DNA of 64,000 nucleotides, from the NCBI GenBank assembly GCA_965203835.1, contig OZ241919.1:3410001-3474000 (forward strand), written 5' to 3'. Positions 1 to 9,085 of the stretch are shown here, piece after piece; positions within the stretch are counted from its first letter, which is position 1; the number at the start of each line of letters is the position of its first letter. Source of the DNA: CBDCFV01 sp965203835. GTDB lineage: Bacteria > Chloroflexota > Dehalococcoidia > Lucifugimonadales > UBA3495. Both the position numbers and the translations under genes were made by a program. The notes beneath the pieces are model-generated. The model was not told where the DNA came from and did no database searches. It worked only from the letters and a program-made list of their open reading frames with translations.

Positions 1-1
1 C

Positions 2-409
2 ACCAACGGACTGCGGCGGCGGGTGGATGATGTGGCGAAAAACGCCGAAAGCACCATGTCCAACCGTCTCAGGTTCACACGGATGCAGGTCAATAACCAG
101 GAGGGCCGTATCCGGGCCCTGGACCCGGCGGCCATTCTGCGCAGGGGATTCTCAGTAGTCCAGACCGTCAAGGATGAAAGTGTAGTCACCAGCGCAAGCC
201 ACGTCAAAGACGGCGACCTGTTGTCCATCACTGTCAGCGACGGGTCGATACCGGCAACGGCGGGGACCGGGGAAGGAAAGACGCTCGTTGCTCCGGATGT
301 GCGGGACGATGGCAAGGCGCCCGCGACCAACGGCTCCACTCAGGATTCCCGACCCGCGAGGAAAAAGCGCTCCAACGCCCCGGATCCCGGCATGAGACGT
401 TTGCTGTAA
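2..409 (+). CDS. xseA: Exodeoxyribonuclease VII large subunit, C-terminal part (partial)
   Basis: The reading frame is open at the left edge of the window, so only about the last 135 residues are present. Exonuclease VII degrades single-stranded DNA to oligonucleotides in the cytoplasm, and the large subunit carries the catalytic core. The fragment shows the family's C-terminal pattern: a basic coiled stretch, then LDPAAILRRGFSVV, then a GD-L-I-DG module (HVKDGDLLSITVSDG). The last 60 residues are a low-complexity basic tail ending GMRRLL. xseB follows 30 bases downstream on the same strand, which is the usual arrangement and supports the call. Confidence 0.9.
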   Translation, partial: TNGLRRRVDDVAKNAESTMSNRLRFTRMQVNNQEGRIRALDPAAILRRGFSVVQTVKDESVVTSASHVKDGDLLSITVSDGSIPATAGTGEGKTLVAPDVRDDGKAPATNGSTQDSRPARKKRSNAPDPGMRRLL

Positions 410-439
410 TCGCCGGCTTTTCCGCGGGAGGCATTGAAC

Positions 440-703
440 ATGGTGGATTTGCCAAGCCCCGAAGCAAAGCCCGACGTGGACACGCTCTCCTTTGAAGAGG
501 CCTTCGGGCGGCTGAATGAAATGGCGCAGTCGCTTGAGGATGGGGGGCTCAGCCTGAACGAAGCGACAGCCCGGTTTGCAGAAGGGATGGACCTGGTGCG
601 CCGGTGTAATCAACTGCTGGACGAAGCCGAGTTGAGGATAACCACGTTGAAAGATAGCATGGTAGGCGTGCCGGACGAAGAGACGTGGCTTCCGGAAGAA
701 TGA
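440..703 (+). CDS. xseB: Exodeoxyribonuclease VII small subunit
   Basis: Small helical subunit that binds several copies per XseA and is needed for exonuclease VII activity. The 87-residue product has the family signature LSFEEAFGRLNEMAQSLEDG followed by LSLNEATARFAEGMDLVRRC and a helix rich in Leu and Glu. I chose ATG 440 because GGGAGG at 426-431 sits 8 bases upstream. An in-frame TTG at 434 is too close to that site. The stop codon overlaps the ATG of the next gene (ATGA at 700-703), so the three genes are probably one transcript. Confidence 0.93.
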   Translation: MVDLPSPEAKPDVDTLSFEEAFGRLNEMAQSLEDGGLSLNEATARFAEGMDLVRRCNQLLDEAELRITTLKDSMVGVPDEETWLPEE

Positions 704-1533
704 TTGAGATTGGATGGTTCTCCACCGGAAGAGGCGAGGGGTCTCTGGGGTTACTGCGTTTCGTACAGGACCGCATCAGTCGCGGGTTGCTGGATGCCCG
801 AATAGGGTTCGTGTTCAGTAACCGGGAGCCGGGTGAAGCTGAAGGCTCAGACCGGTTCTTTGCCCAAGTCAGGGACTATGGCTTGCCGTTGGTTACTCTT
901 TCCTCCACCAAGTTCAGGCACGCCAGGCGGCGTCCCTTTTCCGACGTGAGGGACGATTATGACCGGCAGGTGATGGACCTTTTACGCCCATACCAGCCGG
1001 ATATATGCGTGCTGGCCGGGTACATGCTGATCCTCAGCGGCGCCATGTGCCGTGCATACCCGATGCTGAACCTGCATCCGGCGTTGCCGGACGGCCCCAT
1101 AGGCGCTTGGCAGGACGTTGTGTGGGAACTGATCGAGACCAGAGCAACCCGGACCGGAGCGATGGTGCACCTGGCTACCGAAGACGTGGACCGCGGCCCG
1201 GTGGTTTCCTACTGCACCGTTCCTTTGACGAGCCGGGGGTTTGATGCTCACTGGAATGGACTGGAGCAAGCGGACCTGAAATCGGTCAAAGAGACCCAGG
1301 GAGAGGAGTTCCCGTTGTTTCAAGCCATCCGCCAGGCCGAGTATCGAAGGGAGCCTTATTTGCTGTTCGAGACCCTCCGGGCCGTGTCCCAAGGCCGCGT
1401 GTTGATAGAGGGCGAGGCCGTTTTATATCCAAACGACATTTCGGATGAGAAGGCCGGTGGTCGTCACGGACTTTGCCTGGATGCGGAAGTGGAACAGGCG
1501 ATGGCCGCAGATGGCGTTTACACTGACGGCTAG
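700..1533 (+). CDS. Formyltransferase-fold protein (PurN/GART-like)
   Basis: A 277-residue protein with the formyltransferase fold that uses 10-formyltetrahydrofolate in purine and tRNA biosynthesis. Visible catalytic pattern: NLHPALPDGP (Asn and His of the N-x-H motif) and EDVDRGPVV (the Asp of the D-x-GP motif). A C-terminal extension of about 80 residues beyond the usual GART length ends the protein. Start ATG 700 overlaps the xseB stop by 4 bases and has GGAAGA just upstream. The substrate is uncertain: it could be a phosphoribosylglycinamide formyltransferase or a relative acting on another amine. It meets clpX tail to tail with a 4-base overlap. Confidence 0.8.
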   Translation: MIEIGWFSTGRGEGSLGLLRFVQDRISRGLLDARIGFVFSNREPGEAEGSDRFFAQVRDYGLPLVTLSSTKFRHARRRPFSDVRDDYDRQVMDLLRPYQPDICVLAGYMLILSGAMCRAYPMLNLHPALPDGPIGAWQDVVWELIETRATRTGAMVHLATEDVDRGPVVSYCTVPLTSRGFDAHWNGLEQADLKSVKETQGEEFPLFQAIRQAEYRREPYLLFETLRAVSQGRVLIEGEAVLYPNDISDEKAGGRHGLCLDAEVEQAMAADGVYTDG

Positions 1534-2837
1534 GCCGCCTCTCGTACCTGTCCCAGCGTTATCGGAAGAATCTCTCCCTTCTCGTCCAGAAGCGTAGCAT
1601 TGGCGTGGCCTTCCACGGCTTCCCGTCCGATTCTGCAGCGCGCCACACCGCTCAGGGACGGGACCTCGTACATCACGTCCATCAGGGTCTCCTCGATGAT
1701 GTAACGCAGGGACCGTGCGCCGGTCTGTTGCGCCAAGGCACGTTCCGCCGCCGCCTCCAACCCCTCCGGCGTAAACTCCAGTTCAACGCCGTCCATGCTC
1801 AGCAGGTGGTGGTACTGTTTGACTATGGCGTTCTTGGGTTCGGTCAGGATTCTTACCAGCGATTCCAGGTCCAACGGCTCCATCGTCACGACGACCGGAA
1901 CCCGCCCCACTAGCTCAGGGATAAGGCCGAAATGCAGGAGGTCCTCCGGCGTCACTTGGGCCAGGGGGCCGGCGTCGCCGTTATTGGCCGGGTTTTCGGC
2001 CAGAAATCCAAGCCTGGGGGAGCCGGAGGCCATCCTGTTGGCAACGATCTCCTCCAAGCCATCGAAGGCGCCGCCGCAGATGAAGAGAATATTACGGGTG
2101 TCTATCTGCAGGAATTCCTGATGCGGGTGTTTGCGTCCTCCCTGCGGAGGCACGTTGGCCACACATCCTTCAATGATCTTCAAAAGTTCCTGCTGCACGC
2201 CTTCGCCGGAGACATCCCTCGTAATAGAGCGGTTGACACCCTCCTTGCGGGCTATCTTGTCCAACTCATCGATGTATATGATGCCGTGCTCCGCGCGGGA
2301 TACGTCCCAATCGGCGGCTTGCACCAAGCGGAGCAGGATATTTTCCACGTCATCGCCAACGTAGCCGGACTCAGTCAGAGAGGTGGCGTCGGAAATGGCA
2401 AAAGGGACATCGAGGGTGCGGGCCAGCGTTTCCGCCAGAAGGGTCTTGCCGCAGCCGGTTGAACCTATAAGCAGGATGTTGGCTTTTTGAAGTTCTACGT
2501 CCGACGGAGCGTGATTGCTCCAGATTCTCTTGAAATGATTGTAGACGGCGACACTCAGGATTCTCTTCGCGCGTTCCTGGCCTACCACGTAGGCATCAAG
2601 GTTGGCGTAGATTTCCTGGGGTACGAGGGGACTGGGAGGACTGGGATTGGGTGTGGGAGCGGGAGGTTCGTCCTCCACCAGCGCTCCCAGGATGCGGATG
2701 CATGAGTAACAAACGGATGCTTTTCCCTCTCCCGCCATGACTAACCTGGACTTGGCTTGCGCCTGTTCGCAGAACGAACAACACCACAGTATTGGGTCGT
2801 TTCTGTCGCTGGACACCACCCCTCCTCGTCCACACAA
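1530..2837 (-). CDS. clpX: ATP-dependent Clp protease ATP-binding subunit ClpX
   Basis: Hexameric AAA+ unfoldase that feeds substrates into ClpP. Four cysteines near residues 20, 23, 43 and 46 form the N-terminal zinc-binding domain. A proline-rich linker follows at about 58-73. The Walker A motif GSTGCGKT lies at 125-132, pore loop SGYVGDD near 157-163, and Walker B IIYIDE at 186-191. The ClpP-contacting IGF loop appears as LGF near residue 277. The start is uncertain: TTG 2837 gives the longest frame, while GTG codons at 2819 and 2816 lie just after an AGGAGG. It lies downstream of tig and clpP, separated from clpP by 124 bases. Confidence 0.93.
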   Translation of the reverse strand: MCGRGGVVSSDRNDPILWCCSFCEQAQAKSRLVMAGEGKASVCYSCIRILGALVEDEPPAPTPNPSPPSPLVPQEIYANLDAYVVGQERAKRILSVAVYNHFKRIWSNHAPSDVELQKANILLIGSTGCGKTLLAETLARTLDVPFAISDATSLTESGYVGDDVENILLRLVQAADWDVSRAEHGIIYIDELDKIARKEGVNRSITRDVSGEGVQQELLKIIEGCVANVPPQGGRKHPHQEFLQIDTRNILFICGGAFDGLEEIVANRMASGSPRLGFLAENPANNGDAGPLAQVTPEDLLHFGLIPELVGRVPVVVTMEPLDLESLVRILTEPKNAIVKQYHHLLSMDGVELEFTPEGLEAAAERALAQQTGARSLRYIIEETLMDVMYEVPSLSGVARCRIGREAVEGHANATLLDEKGEILPITLGQVREAA

Positions 2838-2842
2838 ACACT

Positions 2843-2907
2843 AGTGGAGCCTTGCCACTCAACTTATTAAATGGCCGCCGTGCTTACGTGCTCTCCCGGC
2901 ACGGCGG
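2843..2907 (-). other. Hairpins in the clpP-clpX spacer
   Basis: Two inverted repeats lie between clpP and clpX: a 9-bp stem CCGCCGTGC/GCACGGCGG at 2875-2883 and 2899-2907, and a 5-bp stem AGTGG/CCACT at about 2843-2859. Neither is followed by a proper T-run on the minus strand. They are better read as possible processing or attenuation elements than as a full terminator. Confidence 0.35.
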
Positions 2908-2961
2908 TACTACGGGAATTTTCCGCCCGGTCGCGTATTTGTCCCGGTGTGCCTCTTGCGT

Positions 2962-3660
2962 CTATCCCTCCGCCGGTGCAGACGCAACGGACCCCAGAAT
3001 TTCATCCACCAAGGCGTACTCGACTGCTTGTTCCGCGGTGAGATAGAAGTCCCGGTCGGTGTCCCGGGCAATCTTGTCGTAGTTTTGTCCGGTGTTCTCT
3101 GACAGGATAGTCCGAAGCTTGTCCTGCAGGCGAATGATTTCCCTGGCCGCGATCTCAATGTCGGACGCCTGGCCTTGGGCTCCACCTATGGGTTGGTGCA
3201 TGTGGATGGTGGAGTTGGGCAGCACGTACCTTTTGCCCCGGGCGCCGCCCGAGAGCAGGACGGTTGCCATGCTGGCGGCCATGCCGAGGCAGATAGTGGA
3301 TACCTCCGGGTTGACCAGTTGCATGGTGTCGTATATGGCCAAGCCGGAACTGATGACCCCGCCTGGGCTGTTGATGTAGATGTTGATCCCCCGGTCGGGG
3401 TCTTCCCGTTCCAAGTAGAGCAATTGGGCGATGATCAGGTTGGCGACCATGTCGTTGATGGGCGTGCCCAGAAAGACTATGCGCTCCTTGAGTAGAAGGG
3501 AGTAGATGTCGAAGGCCCGCTCGCCACGTGGGCTGGTCTCGACCACCATCGGGATGATATTTTCCGGGACCAGCAGACCGGAATTCCTGATGTTCTGGGC
3601 CATGGATTCGGCATTGTCCCCGGCATTATACCGGGACAATGAGGGGTCGAAATTAAGCAT
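2962..3660 (-). CDS. clpP: ATP-dependent Clp protease proteolytic subunit
   Basis: Serine peptidase that forms the double-ring barrel of the Clp protease. In the 232-residue product the nucleophile is Ser130 (GMAASMA), the histidine is His155 (HMHQP), and the Asp is probably Asp204 (DTDRDF). I placed the start at ATG 3660, because AAGGAG lies 9 bases upstream and the MLNFDPSLSR N-terminus precedes the conserved VPMVVE-like segment by a normal distance. The frame stays open further upstream, but that part lies inside tig. The start overlaps the tig stop by 8 bases, which suggests translational coupling. Confidence 0.95.
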   Translation of the reverse strand: MLNFDPSLSRYNAGDNAESMAQNIRNSGLLVPENIIPMVVETSPRGERAFDIYSLLLKERIVFLGTPINDMVANLIIAQLLYLEREDPDRGINIYINSPGGVISSGLAIYDTMQLVNPEVSTICLGMAASMATVLLSGGARGKRYVLPNSTIHMHQPIGGAQGQASDIEIAAREIIRLQDKLRTILSENTGQNYDKIARDTDRDFYLTAEQAVEYALVDEILGSVASAPAEG

Positions 3661-5056
3661 CTGACTCTGCTCCTTGAGATTCTGGTGATTCGGATGGGGC
3701 GGAATCCTGGGGAGATTCGGGCCCCGCTTCAGCTTCTGTGGCATCGGGCGCTTCGTCGGACTTCTCAGCATCCTTGGAAGCCCCTTCGACGATCTCTACC
3801 AACCGTTGTAGTACATGCCGGTTGACCAAGGAAGACCTGATAGACTCGCGAGCATTGTCGGTGGAGAAACTTTGCTCCATCGCCTCCTTCATGTCGCCGG
3901 CGTTTTCAAGGGCCGAATCTATCTCCGCTTGGATGTCATCCGCGGAAATTTCTATTCCTTCCACTTCCGCCAGCTTGCGAAGCACGAGGTAGGTGTTAAG
4001 TCGCTCTTCGGCCCTGGGACGCAATTGCTCCCGCCATTCTTCATCGGTCTGACCCATGAAACGCAAGTAGGTGTCGAGGTCCAGCCTTTGATAACTTAAG
4101 GCGCGTTCTCGTTCCTGCTGCATCGATTCCAGCTCTCGTTGATAGATCAACGGAGAAGCTTGTACCGAGGCGACCTTGAGCAACTCTTCCAAGCTGCGTT
4201 CCTGGATGTCCCGGTCCGACGCGGACTGGGCTGACTCGGTCAACTGGTCCCTTACGTAGTCCCGCAACGCCTCCAGAGTTTCGTACCCGTCTCGGACGCC
4301 CTTGGCGAACTCATCATCCAATTCGGGCAGGTTCTTTTCCTTTACCGAGAGGACTTCCACGGTGAAACGGCATTCCCCTCCCGCATATTCCTCCTGATAA
4401 TGTTCCTCGGGAACGCTCAGGGTGAACTCTTTCTCTTGGCCGGTGGTCATTCCCTCCAGGTACACAGAGAAGCCGGGCACAGGCAATTCGTTGTCCAACT
4501 GCGGGATAAAATCGACGCCCTGGTCATCAATCGCGGGTTCACCGTTGATTATGCCGGTGACGTTGAGGCTGAGCAGGTCGCCGAACTGGGCGGGACGTTC
4601 CACGGGTTCCCACGGCCCGGCTTGGTACCGGAGTTGCTCCACAACTTCGTCGACCTGTTCATCGGTGACCTCCACCGGCTCCCGTTCCAGCCGGATTACG
4701 TGAAAGTCCCCCAGGTCGACTACCGGTTCCAGAGGCACCACCGCCTTGAAAGAAACCGGCTCGATCTCCAGCAGGTCAAGCTCGGGTTCCATGAAGGCCT
4801 GAATTTCTTCATCTTTCAGAACTTGGTCCAAGGTCTCCGGGATCATGAACTCCAAGGCTTCCTGGACCAGGGCAGGCCTGCCCACATGGCTTTCGACTAT
4901 CGACCTGGGCGCTTTGCCGCGCCTGAATCCGGGTATCTGGATTCGGCTGACCAGACGACGATAAGAACGCCCGATAAACGGTTCTTCATCCTCCGGTTCC
5001 ATCTCCACTACGAGGGTGACTTCGGTAGCACTGGCTGATTCCTTGGTCACGTTCAC
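3653..5056 (-). CDS. tig: Trigger factor (ribosome-associated chaperone)
   Basis: Peptidyl-prolyl isomerase and chaperone that binds the ribosome exit tunnel. The ribosome-docking signature GFRRGKAP appears near residue 44. The central FKBP-like domain and the helical C-terminal arms follow. The protein is 467 residues, longer than usual because of an acidic, Ser/Pro/Glu-rich tail of about 45 residues. The start is GTG 5056, with GGAG about 10 bases upstream. It is the first gene of a tig-clpP-clpX unit, and a candidate promoter lies about 90 bases upstream. Confidence 0.93.
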   Translation of the reverse strand: MNVTKESASATEVTLVVEMEPEDEEPFIGRSYRRLVSRIQIPGFRRGKAPRSIVESHVGRPALVQEALEFMIPETLDQVLKDEEIQAFMEPELDLLEIEPVSFKAVVPLEPVVDLGDFHVIRLEREPVEVTDEQVDEVVEQLRYQAGPWEPVERPAQFGDLLSLNVTGIINGEPAIDDQGVDFIPQLDNELPVPGFSVYLEGMTTGQEKEFTLSVPEEHYQEEYAGGECRFTVEVLSVKEKNLPELDDEFAKGVRDGYETLEALRDYVRDQLTESAQSASDRDIQERSLEELLKVASVQASPLIYQRELESMQQERERALSYQRLDLDTYLRFMGQTDEEWREQLRPRAEERLNTYLVLRKLAEVEGIEISADDIQAEIDSALENAGDMKEAMEQSFSTDNARESIRSSLVNRHVLQRLVEIVEGASKDAEKSDEAPDATEAEAGPESPQDSAPSESPESQGAESDA

Positions 5057-5141
5057 CGGCGGCTTTCTCCGTTGATTGAGATTGCTTGCGGTCCCGGGCG
5101 TTCCTCATCCGAACAAGGGAATCGGGAATCGAAGCTGGGTA

Positions 5142-5168
5142 AGTATAGCATAATGCCCCCACCTTCAA
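5142..5168 (-). promoter_or_regulatory. Candidate promoter for tig-clpP-clpX
   Basis: Read on the minus strand, TTGAAG (5168-5163) and TATACT (5147-5142) are separated by 15 bases. The -10 matches 5 of 6 consensus positions. The spacer is two bases short, so this is only a moderate candidate. Confidence 0.45.
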
Positions 5169-5281
5169 AAGATTGCCGGACCGACGGCAGGCGCCTGCGC
5201 CAAGTCAGTCGGCGAGTTGGTCACTCTGCCAATTTTTTTATCTTTTTCTCAAAATTTATGTAAAACTATTATTAAATTATG

Positions 5282-5311
5282 TTGACAATTTGAGACGCGG
5301 ATTGTTATGGT
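5282..5311 (+). promoter_or_regulatory. Candidate promoter for rsmH-ftsA-ftsZ
   Basis: A perfect -35 TTGACA at 5282-5287 is followed, 18 bases on, by TATGGT at 5306-5311 (4 of 6 matches to the -10 consensus). It sits at the downstream edge of the AT-rich island and points toward the division genes. Confidence 0.5.
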
Positions 5312-5443
5312 CACACCACGGGATGCGGGACGGGGTAGCCGGTAAAACGTTGGCGCCTTTACCCCGGATTCCTGGAAGGATACCCTTCCGTCGCATACCG
5401 GCGGGTACTTGACAGGCTGACCTGATACTGCGTTGGAGACACG

Positions 5444-6460
5444 GTGGTTGTAACGACGCCGACAACTGAAAGCCGCTCCATAACCTTCCGAGATGAAGGC
5501 CGATGGGAGATTTCATTGCCAGGTGAGGAAGAAACGGTTTTTCACCAGCCGGTCCTTGTACCAGAGGTCTTGCAACAGTTGCGCATCGGCCGCGGAGGCG
5601 TCTTTGTTGATGGGACGGTCGGGGAAGGAGGACATGCCGGCGCGATGCTCCAGGCATCGATGCCGGAAGGACGGGTCCTGGGAATAGACCGCGACCCAAG
5701 GTCTTTGGCGAGGGCTTCCGCAACCTTGGCGGGTTCCGGTGGCCGGTTTATGCCCGCGCAGGGGAACTACGCGGATATGGAGGTCATTGCCGCGGAGAGA
5801 TCAATCTTTGCGGTGGACGGCGTTCTACTGGACCTGGGCTTGTCCTCCAGGCAGCTCGAAGCACCGGGTTACGGGTTCAGCTTTCAGGTTGACGAACCCC
5901 TGGACATGCGCTTCGACCCCCAATCGCTGTTGTCTGCCGATGAACTGGTCAACACATACTCCGAACAACAATTGGCCGCCATCATATCCGAGTATGGAGA
6001 AGAGCCAAGAGCCAGACGAATTGCCCAGGCGATGGTTCGAAACCGCCCCATATACTCGTCCGGCCAGTTGGCCCGCATTGTGGCAAGTGCACTGGGAGCA
6101 AACAAACGACGAAGGACTCATCCCGCAACGAAGACTTTTCAAGCTCTCCGTATTGCGGTCAATAACGAATTGCAGCACCTGGGCCAGGGTTTGAGCGCGG
6201 CCTTGCGGCTTTTGTCTGCCGGCGGGCGGCTTGCGGTCATCAGCTACCACAGCCTTGAAGACAGGACCGTAAAGCAGGTTCTGGCCCGGGAAGCCTCATC
6301 GTGTATTTGCCCTCCGGGTTTGCCAGTGTGCATCTGTGGCCATGAGCCATCGGTGAAATTGGTGAATCGCAAGATAATAAGGCCCTCTTCGGAGGAAATT
6401 GAATCGAACCCGCGAAGCCGCAGCGCGCGGATGCGGGTGGCGGAACGGCTCGCCCCTTAA
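5444..6460 (+). CDS. rsmH: 16S rRNA (cytosine1402-N4)-methyltransferase RsmH (MraW)
   Basis: SAM-dependent methyltransferase that modifies C1402 of 16S rRNA. The family's opening FHQPVLVPEVL is present, as are the SAM-binding segment VDGTVGEGGHA and the late motif AVISYHSLEDR. A Cys cluster (CICPPGLPVCIC) near the C-terminus is also typical. Two starts are plausible. GTG 5444 has GGAG 5 bases upstream. TTG 5516 has GGGAG upstream and would give a more usual 314-residue protein. ftsA follows 56 bases downstream. In most bacteria this gene opens the dcw cluster, but here only ftsA and ftsZ follow. Confidence 0.93.
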   Translation: MVVTTPTTESRSITFRDEGRWEISLPGEEETVFHQPVLVPEVLQQLRIGRGGVFVDGTVGEGGHAGAMLQASMPEGRVLGIDRDPRSLARASATLAGSGGRFMPAQGNYADMEVIAAERSIFAVDGVLLDLGLSSRQLEAPGYGFSFQVDEPLDMRFDPQSLLSADELVNTYSEQQLAAIISEYGEEPRARRIAQAMVRNRPIYSSGQLARIVASALGANKRRRTHPATKTFQALRIAVNNELQHLGQGLSAALRLLSAGGRLAVISYHSLEDRTVKQVLAREASSCICPPGLPVCICGHEPSVKLVNRKIIRPSSEEIESNPRSRSARMRVAERLAP

Positions 6461-6516
6461 ACCGGTGGGGCGCAGAGGCCAAATCAACCTGAACTGATTA
6501 GGACGGTAACACCTTG

Positions 6517-7800
6517 ATGAAAGAAACGTTTTACACCTCCGTTGACATTGGAAGCAGCAAAGTATCGTCCATGGTGGCCAGGATAGGCGCGGACGGCGAC
6601 CTGAAAATCCTGGGAACGGGGTCGGTTGCCTCTCAGGGGATACAAAAGGGACGCATCGAGAACATCGACGAGGTAAAAGCCGCGGTCGGCATGTCGGTGG
6701 ACGACGCGCAGCGTTACATTGGGCAGGGCATGGTTTCCGGCGCCTATGTAAGCGTCAGCGGCACGCATATTCGTTGCGTGAACACCAAGCAAATGTTGGA
6801 CAATCCCGGTGATGACGGCGGCCTAAGCTCCAGTGGCCTGGACGAATTGATCCAGGGCACCGTCCCCGAAGTGGAGGCGAACGAGGAATTGCTGCACATC
6901 ATTCCCATGGGTTACGAGGTGGACGGTCTGATGGCAGTGCGGAACCCGTCGGGTTTGCACGCCCAACAGGTCAACGTTCAGTCCCACATCGTCGTTGCCG
7001 AAGCTTCCGCGCTGACAAACACCATAAGGTCGGTTGAAGCGAACAAGATCGCAGTCAAGAGCTTGGTGCTGGGGTCCATCGCATCCGCCGAAACGACCCT
7101 TATGGCCGACGAAAAAGAGATGGGAGTTGTCTTGGTGGACATTGGCGCCGGCGTTACCGACATGGTCATATACCGGCAAGGCAGTCCGTGGTATTCAAGC
7201 GTGATCCCGGTGGGCGGCAACCAAATGACCAGGGACCTGGCAGTTTCATTGCGGGTCCCCTACTACTTGTCAGAAGAAATCAAGGTCAAGTGGGGCCACG
7301 CCATGCCGGAAATGGTGAACTCCGACGAGGATGTGGTGATCCCCAGCTTCCAGGGCCAACCGAGTCGTGTCGTCAAGAGAAGGTCTTTGTGCGTGCCGTT
7401 GTATGAGCGGCAGTTGGAGTTGCTGAAGCTGGTCTTGTTGCGGATGCGGCAGTCGGGGTTACGCCAACTCCCCACCGGGGGCCTGGTAATCACCGGGGGC
7501 TGTGCGGAAATGCCTGGAATCCAGGAACTTGTCAATAAAACCCTGGGCGGACCCGCGCGAATAGGATACCCAACTGGAATAGCCGGATTGCCCAGCCAAC
7601 TGGAGAAGCCAGGCATGTCGACCGGCATCGGGCTGTTGCTTTGGGGCATTAAACACCAAGGGGAAAGCCGCACTTACCGTAACGGGGACCGGCCCATAAA
7701 GCGACAAAATAACGATGACAGGACTGCGAAACCGCATAAAAGCCTGCGCGAGCGATTGTGGGGCGGTCGTCGGAAGGAGCAGAAAGTGACGGTGGAGTGA
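6517..7800 (+). CDS. ftsA: Cell division protein FtsA (actin-like)
   Basis: Actin-like ATPase that tethers FtsZ to the inner face of the membrane. The N-terminal phosphate-binding segment SVDIGSSKV, the second phosphate motif VDIGAGVTDM and the adenosine-motif region ITGGCAEMPG are visible. The last 20 residues contain a basic amphipathic stretch (SLRERLWGGRRK) that fits the membrane-targeting helix. I chose ATG 6517 over an adjoining TTG at 6514; neither has a strong Shine-Dalgarno site. A 130-base gap separates it from ftsZ. Confidence 0.9.
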   Translation: MKETFYTSVDIGSSKVSSMVARIGADGDLKILGTGSVASQGIQKGRIENIDEVKAAVGMSVDDAQRYIGQGMVSGAYVSVSGTHIRCVNTKQMLDNPGDDGGLSSSGLDELIQGTVPEVEANEELLHIIPMGYEVDGLMAVRNPSGLHAQQVNVQSHIVVAEASALTNTIRSVEANKIAVKSLVLGSIASAETTLMADEKEMGVVLVDIGAGVTDMVIYRQGSPWYSSVIPVGGNQMTRDLAVSLRVPYYLSEEIKVKWGHAMPEMVNSDEDVVIPSFQGQPSRVVKRRSLCVPLYERQLELLKLVLLRMRQSGLRQLPTGGLVITGGCAEMPGIQELVNKTLGGPARIGYPTGIAGLPSQLEKPGMSTGIGLLLWGIKHQGESRTYRNGDRPIKRQNNDDRTAKPHKSLRERLWGGRRKEQKVTVE

Positions 7801-7930
7801 GTGGGGGCGCAGTTCAACCGCCGGTCTTCCATATTGACGTTTCATGGGCACGCAGGAGCACATCTGCGTCATAAGGTAGCTGAAAGACCGTTGTAACCTA
7901 AAGACTAATACGTGACTCGGAGGGGAAACC

Positions 7931-9085
7931 ATGGTATTGGATAACTCTGGTTATTGGGAACCTGCGCCGGGCAATATGGACCCGTTAAGCATGTTGCCGG
8001 AAATCGGCGTAGGAGTGCCCCGTCTCAAGGTCGTGGGAATAGGCGGGGGCGGCAGCAACGCCGTGAGCCGAATGTTCAAGGACAAGTTGCCGGTAGTTGA
8101 ATACTACGCCATCAATACCGACGCCCAGCACTTGTTCCGTTGCGACGTGTCCCACCGGATCTCCATTGGCAGCAATTTGACGCGGGGATTGGGCGCCGGC
8201 GCGCAGCCTGATCTGGGCAGACAAGCGGCGGAAGAAAGCCGTCAGGAGATCGAACAGGCCTTGGAAGGGGCCGACATGGTCTTTCTTGCCGTCGGCATGG
8301 GCGGCGGCACCGGCACCGGAGCCTCCTCGGTTGTGGCCCAGGTGGCCAAAGAGTCGGGGGCGTTGACCATTGGGGTGGTCAGCAAGCCTTTCTCGTTCGA
8401 GGCCCATACCCGACGCAAAAACGCCGAAGAGGGAATCGCCCGTCTCAAGGACCATGTGGATACGTTGGTCGTCATCCCGAACGACCGGCTCTTGACGATG
8501 AATGAACACGGCGAGCAGACTTTCACTTGGGAAGATGCCTTGAAGATGGCGGACTCGGTCTTGCAGCAAGCGATCCAAGCCATCGCCGAAGTTGTGACCG
8601 TGCCCGGCGAAATCAACGTGGACTTCGCGGACGTCAAGACCATCCTCAGCAACGCTGGCCCGGCATGGCTGGCTATTGGCCGGGGCAAGGGTGAAAACCG
8701 CGCCATCGAGGCAGCCAAGATGGCCACCAAGAGCCCCTTGCTTGACATTGCCATGGACGGGGCCAAGCGCATCCTGTTCGTGGTGGGCGGTGGGCCAACC
8801 CTCAGCCTGAAAGAAGTTCAGGATGCCGCCAGTGTGATCGAGGACATGTCGGACCCCGAGGCGAACATCATCTTCGGGACCTGCCGCGACCCCAAGTTGG
8901 ACGACGAAGTAAAAATCACCATGGTCGCCGCGGCGTTCCCCGTAGTGCAGGAATTCAACCAAGGGAGGCACACCGACCTGGACCGGCTGTTGCAGGACGT
9001 TCTCCCGGAAAGCGAAGAAGAACTGGACGTTCCCAGCTTCCTGAGGCGCCATTCGTCTTCCAGGAACAGGGGTTTTTTCCGTTAG
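7931..9085 (+). CDS. ftsZ: Cell division protein FtsZ
   Basis: Tubulin-like GTPase that polymerises into the division ring. The 384-residue product shows the nucleotide motif GIGGGGSNAV near residue 37 and the tubulin signature GMGGGTGTG at 122-130. The C-terminal peptide EELDVPSFLRR matches the conserved tail that binds FtsA and other partners, followed by a basic end (RGFFR). ATG 7931 is preceded by GGAGGGG. A strong hairpin terminator lies about 140 bases after the stop. Confidence 0.97.
   Translation: MVLDNSGYWEPAPGNMDPLSMLPEIGVGVPRLKVVGIGGGGSNAVSRMFKDKLPVVEYYAINTDAQHLFRCDVSHRISIGSNLTRGLGAGAQPDLGRQAAEESRQEIEQALEGADMVFLAVGMGGGTGTGASSVVAQVAKESGALTIGVVSKPFSFEAHTRRKNAEEGIARLKDHVDTLVVIPNDRLLTMNEHGEQTFTWEDALKMADSVLQQAIQAIAEVVTVPGEINVDFADVKTILSNAGPAWLAIGRGKGENRAIEAAKMATKSPLLDIAMDGAKRILFVVGGGPTLSLKEVQDAASVIEDMSDPEANIIFGTCRDPKLDDEVKITMVAAAFPVVQEFNQGRHTDLDRLLQDVLPESEEELDVPSFLRRHSSSRNRGFFR

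Larger units (their letters stand above)
5057..5443. other. Divergent intergenic region between tig and rsmH
   Basis: This 387-base gap holds no convincing gene. It contains an AT-rich island at about 5228-5290, unlike the GC-rich flanks, and candidate promoters facing both ways (5142-5168 minus, 5282-5311 plus). The rsmH transcript would carry a 5' leader of more than 120 bases. Confidence 0.6.

Noticed and set aside
7985..9052. 355-residue frame opposite ftsZ
   Set aside because: It is the antisense shadow of a conserved gene; no ribosome site or protein family pattern supports it.
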